From contig NC_133032.1 in NCBI RefSeq assembly GCF_048771995.1, forward strand, positions 17,111,001 through 17,175,000: a DNA stretch of 64,000 bases, written 5' to 3'. The position numbers and the translations under genes are program-made. How positions within the stretch are numbered: the stretch's first letter is position 1; the number at the start of each line of letters is the position of its first letter. Below are positions 60,705-64,000 of the stretch, piece after piece. The notes below the pieces were generated by a model. That model made no database searches, had not been told where the DNA came from, and saw nothing but the letters and a program-made list of their open reading frames with translations. The stretch is from Taeniopygia guttata (lineage: Eukaryota > Chordata > Aves > Passeriformes > Estrildidae).

Positions 60705-61200
60705 CGGCAGGAAGCGGCGCGGCGCGGCTCTGGGGCGCCGCTCCCCCGCCGCCCGCGCCGCCGCACATGCCCCGGGCCCGCACGGCGCGGCCGGGCCCGC
60801 TGCGCCCCTCGGCCCGGCCGGCGGAGCGGGACCCGCGGGGTGCCCGCCATGCCCGTGTCCGGTCTTTCCGTGCCCGGTGCCCAGTGGGAGTTCACACCAG
60901 TCCCTTACGGAGAGCCCCCTGACAGGGAGATGGGTTCGGGTCCCCAGGTGCCAGCGGCCTGAGCTGCGTGGCTCTGCCGAGGACACATCCCGTTCGCAGC
61001 CTCCCCGGCCATGCCCTCAGCAAAGGGGCAGCTCTGCTCTCCGTGCCCCCCGCCCTGCCGGCCCTCGGCACAGCCCCCGCTCCTCTCGGCCCGGCTCCCG
61101 GGGTTCCCTTTGCCCACAGAGCGCTCAACACGCTGTGCTGCCCTACCTGCCTCCATGGCCTTGATGGCAGCCAGCGGGGAAGGGCTAGGGGCGCCTGGGG

Positions 61201-64000
61201 AGTAGCAAGGCACCGGGCTGAGACACACGGTAGAGTAGAAACGTAATTAAACAGTGGGGAAAAGATGCTTGCTTTTTCCCTGTTAAGGTTTGCAGTATAC
61301 TGAAATGTGGGTAGGTCAATTACCCATCTCTGCAGGATGCCTCAGAAGGTATTTGTGTTTCATTCCTCAATTAACTCATGCAGAGATTGCTTTGCCAGGC
61401 AAGCAGTAGATTCTGTTCCCTTTCCCCCCTCAGCTTGACTAAGTTTTCTAGAAACAAAATTTATGTTAATGTTTTTATGTCCAACACTGAGGTTTTGGAT
61501 GGAAAAATGCCCAAGTATATGTAATGGAGTAGCTTGTGCAGATAGGAGCAAAGTTTGAAGTGCAAGAACTGTGTCCCAAGTGTCTATTTGAGCCAACATT
61601 GATCTCACGTGCTTTTGTCTCCACAGGATTTCACATCTTGGAGGTGTTCAGATGGTTTCTGTTTACTCCATGTGTAGACATTGTCCAGCCCATCGGCTAT
61701 ATAACACTGTTATCTAAAATAAAAATGTTAGTGACAGGTGTCCTGAAGAACTGAAATATGCTCTTGATTCACTTGTAGCAACACGTCCCAGCAAGGTCAA
61801 AGACTGAGTAACCTGTATTCTAAGTTAACCTGCTGCAACTTACTTTCATGTTTTCCTCAGATGAGCTGTTGCCTGAAGGCACAGCTTTATGGTGAGACGT
61901 GCTGTCATAAGAGCAATGGCATTACTGTGCTGTCTTCAGTGGAAGGCTGGAAACCTTGCCAGGCTTTTATGTAGGTCATTTCTCTATTTCTGTGTATGCT
62001 TGGAGCATTACAAGAAAACACAAAAACTGGTACAATTTTTTATGTGTACCCTTTTCTGACCCATACATCCAATGTAGATTAGCTTGGCAAGCAAAAATTT
62101 CAGTGCTCAAAAATAGTAAAACTGCAGGTACTCTGTGTTTACTCTCTTTACACTCCCAAAGCGCTCTAAAGAGGGTCACAAATCCACATGAGGTTCCTCA
62201 TCATAGCAAACTGCATTTGGGTCATTGGTTAGCTGAAAAGTCACGTAGAGGCAAACAGCTTCATCTTGTCTACCTGCTGGGGAAATACCATGTAATGTGT
62301 TTAATCCAGGCTCCATATGGGATAAATAGCAAACACTTGTGCAGATCTGCTCAGCTTTTGGAAGTTGGGAAGATGTGCTGCCGTTGGAGATCTGTGCTGG
62401 GATGACAGGAAATGGTGACAACCCTTGCTAGGAAAAACTGTCCCTTTGGGGGAAATCCACTGAGTGATCCATCATCACTGTGATGCAGTAGCCTACAAAC
62501 TCCTTTGGACTTCTGCCTGCTGGTCAGGCTGGCCTGTTGCATGGTAACAAGTGAAGTTGTCCTGTCCTTGCTGTAGATAACCCACCTGCAGCCAGCAGGA
62601 CTCATCATGGCTCTCACAGTGAGCATGGAAATGCTTGCCTACAGGTTGGCTCTTTTCCATAGCTGTGTCAGTCGCTTAGACTTTAACAGGGACTGAAGTA
62701 CGATTATTTTAGAGAATCTTTTACAAGGCAGTGCACGATTGCCTTTTCTGTATTTGGGGTTTGAATTCCAGGAAGAGACGATTACTCCAGAGCTTTGTTA
62801 GGAGTCAGTTTCTGTGCAACCTTCAGGTGACAGAAGCTTGGGAGACTTTGTATCAGTTTCACAATTTTTAAGAAAACAAAGAGAGAGGTAATTTACAGCC
62901 AGCAGCATGCCTAGGGGCCTGGAGGCTGTGCTAGAATTTATCTAGTACTAGTAAACATATGAAAATGTGAGGTCTTGTGACTGGAGCCAAGGACAGCAAC
63001 CTTCTAGACGTGCTCAAACTCAAAAACATTTCTGATGTGCTAAACTATCGGTGACTTTAAAAGTGCTATCTTGCCTGTCACCGTACCAGAGAACAAACCT
63101 TTCAGGGAGGTAACGTGCTCCCTTTCTCCAGCAGCAGTGCAGTGTTTATGCACTTATCTGGGTGCTGTGTTACACATTCTCTATTGCCCTGCTGTCCCTA
63201 CCCGCTGTGGCTTGCCTCAGCTGTGGAAACAGGAACTGCTGAGTCAGCACGCTGTTGAAACTCACACTGCTTTCACACTTCTCTGGGGAGACTGCCACAG
63301 CAAGGAGGTTGGCAGCAACTTATATCCTGGAGAAAAAAAAAAAAAAAAAAGAGTACTTAAACTGTCTTGCAATCGCCTGAAACAAGAACTTGATTTTTAA
63401 AAAAACTCTCAAACTGAGGGAGTCTGTGGGACCCAAGCACTGGTGGCAGATGAATGATCACACCTGGCATACACAAGCTCATAGTCAAGTGCTTGGAGTT
63501 CAGTGAGTGTCATTTTCTGTTCTCTGTCTTGATCAGCTCAACTACATTTTACAAAGCTGAGATCCAGCTGGCTGAAGAGACAGAATAAGGACACCAAGTT
63601 CAGCTCAGCTGTCTGGTGAGGATGGAGAGCAGCAGCCTGTTCTGATTACGGACTCCTGCAGAGGTGAAACTGCTCCTTTGGAGCTGGTACGAGATAAGGG
63701 ACTGTGAAAATTCAAATAACCTTCTCAGAAGAGTCAGGTCTCCTGAAGATCACAAGTGCCAAAGAGGAAAGAGATTTGGGAGTGACTGAATCTCTGGGAG
63801 TAACATATCCATGGCACAGTAGAGAGTAGCTAAAGTCAGCTAAATGGATGGGAAGGGGAAAGTTAACTGCCAAATGGTTTGAAAACTGGAAAGAGAATCA
63901 AACTGAAAAAGATGGAGTCATTCCAGGAAGCTATTCTACTAAGGACATAAATATGGTGTTATCAACAAGCTCAAAGTGAATAAAAGCAGCTTTAGTAGCA
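61201..64000. other. Upstream intergenic DNA
   Basis: This is the flank upstream of the WIPF1 promoter. AT-rich, with one run of 18 A at 63333-63350. No exon of the expected next gene (CHRNA1 in mammals) was recognised. The last 600 nt are purine-rich with no identifiable family. Confidence 0.6.

Larger units (their letters stand above)
60110..61200. promoter_or_regulatory. CpG island over the WIPF1 promoter
   Basis: This is a dense CpG, very G+C-rich stretch of about 1 kb, strongest from 60260 to 60900, between AT-rich intron 1 and AT-rich upstream DNA. It carries the TATA box and exon 1 donor. Long open frames on both strands (for example 60112-61164 plus) are a by-product of few A/T stop codons and show no recognisable protein. 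The island extends about 500 nt upstream of the TATA box, so additional or divergent starts are possible. Confidence 0.8.

Noticed and set aside
60067-61228. Long open frames on both strands at 60-61 kb, up to 350 codons
   Set aside because: All six frames are open in this CpG island; low-complexity Ala/Arg/Pro/Gly content and no family resemblance.
63600-63980. Purine-rich end of the window as a CR1 5' or internal fragment
   Set aside because: Only one short phrase (AGAGATTTGGGAGT) resembles CR1; not enough to support an element.
1-64000. CRISPR arrays, operons, tRNA or rRNA genes
   Set aside because: No spaced direct repeats, no tRNA B-box with a cloverleaf, and no rRNA-like sequence were seen; the DNA is a vertebrate nuclear locus.

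Overview
The window is vertebrate nuclear DNA, most likely from a bird. It has long AT-rich introns, GT-AG splicing and CpG-island promoters. Repeats are sparse, and the only one I can assign to a family is a decayed CR1 LINE. No bacterial, CRISPR or operon-like organisation is present. Only one protein-coding gene can be reconstructed, and it is complete: WIPF1 (WAS/WASL-interacting protein family member 1, WIP), on the minus strand.

WIPF1 was built by hand from the splice sites. There is a non-coding first exon in a CpG island at about 60.6-60.7 kb, then a 38 kb intron 1. Seven coding exons follow: 22378-22428, 20826-20955, 18418-18594, 16448-17209, 13826-14038, 12112-12225 and 10777-10832. 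They total 1503 nt, or 500 codons plus a stop, against 503 residues in the human protein as I remember it. All seven introns are GT-AG and all phases agree. The protein has an N-terminal profilin-type polyproline stretch, a WH2 actin-binding segment, a glycine-rich linker, a long polyproline region and the C-terminal WASP-binding segment.

Layout from low to high coordinate: 1-2690 is AT-rich non-coding DNA. At 2690-2930 there is a small CpG island, probably the first exon or promoter of the next gene on the minus strand (GPR155 by synteny, inferred only). From 2930 to 10776 lie intergenic DNA and the WIPF1 3'UTR, whose end is not fixed. WIPF1 exons 8 to 2 occupy 10777-22466. Intron 1 (22467-60605) contains an LTR-like block with a TATA box (about 51.0-51.6 kb) and the CR1 remnant (about 56.0-56.2 kb). 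The promoter CpG island lies at about 60.1-61.2 kb, and non-coding DNA runs from there to 64.0 kb.

I found no convincing undescribed system. The observations most worth checking are the extreme G+C of coding exon 5, a 34-bp tandem duplication reaching its splice donor, an open retained-intron form that would lose the WASP-binding end, start codons and open frames around the first exon, and the LTR-like TATA element lying in the sense direction inside intron 1.
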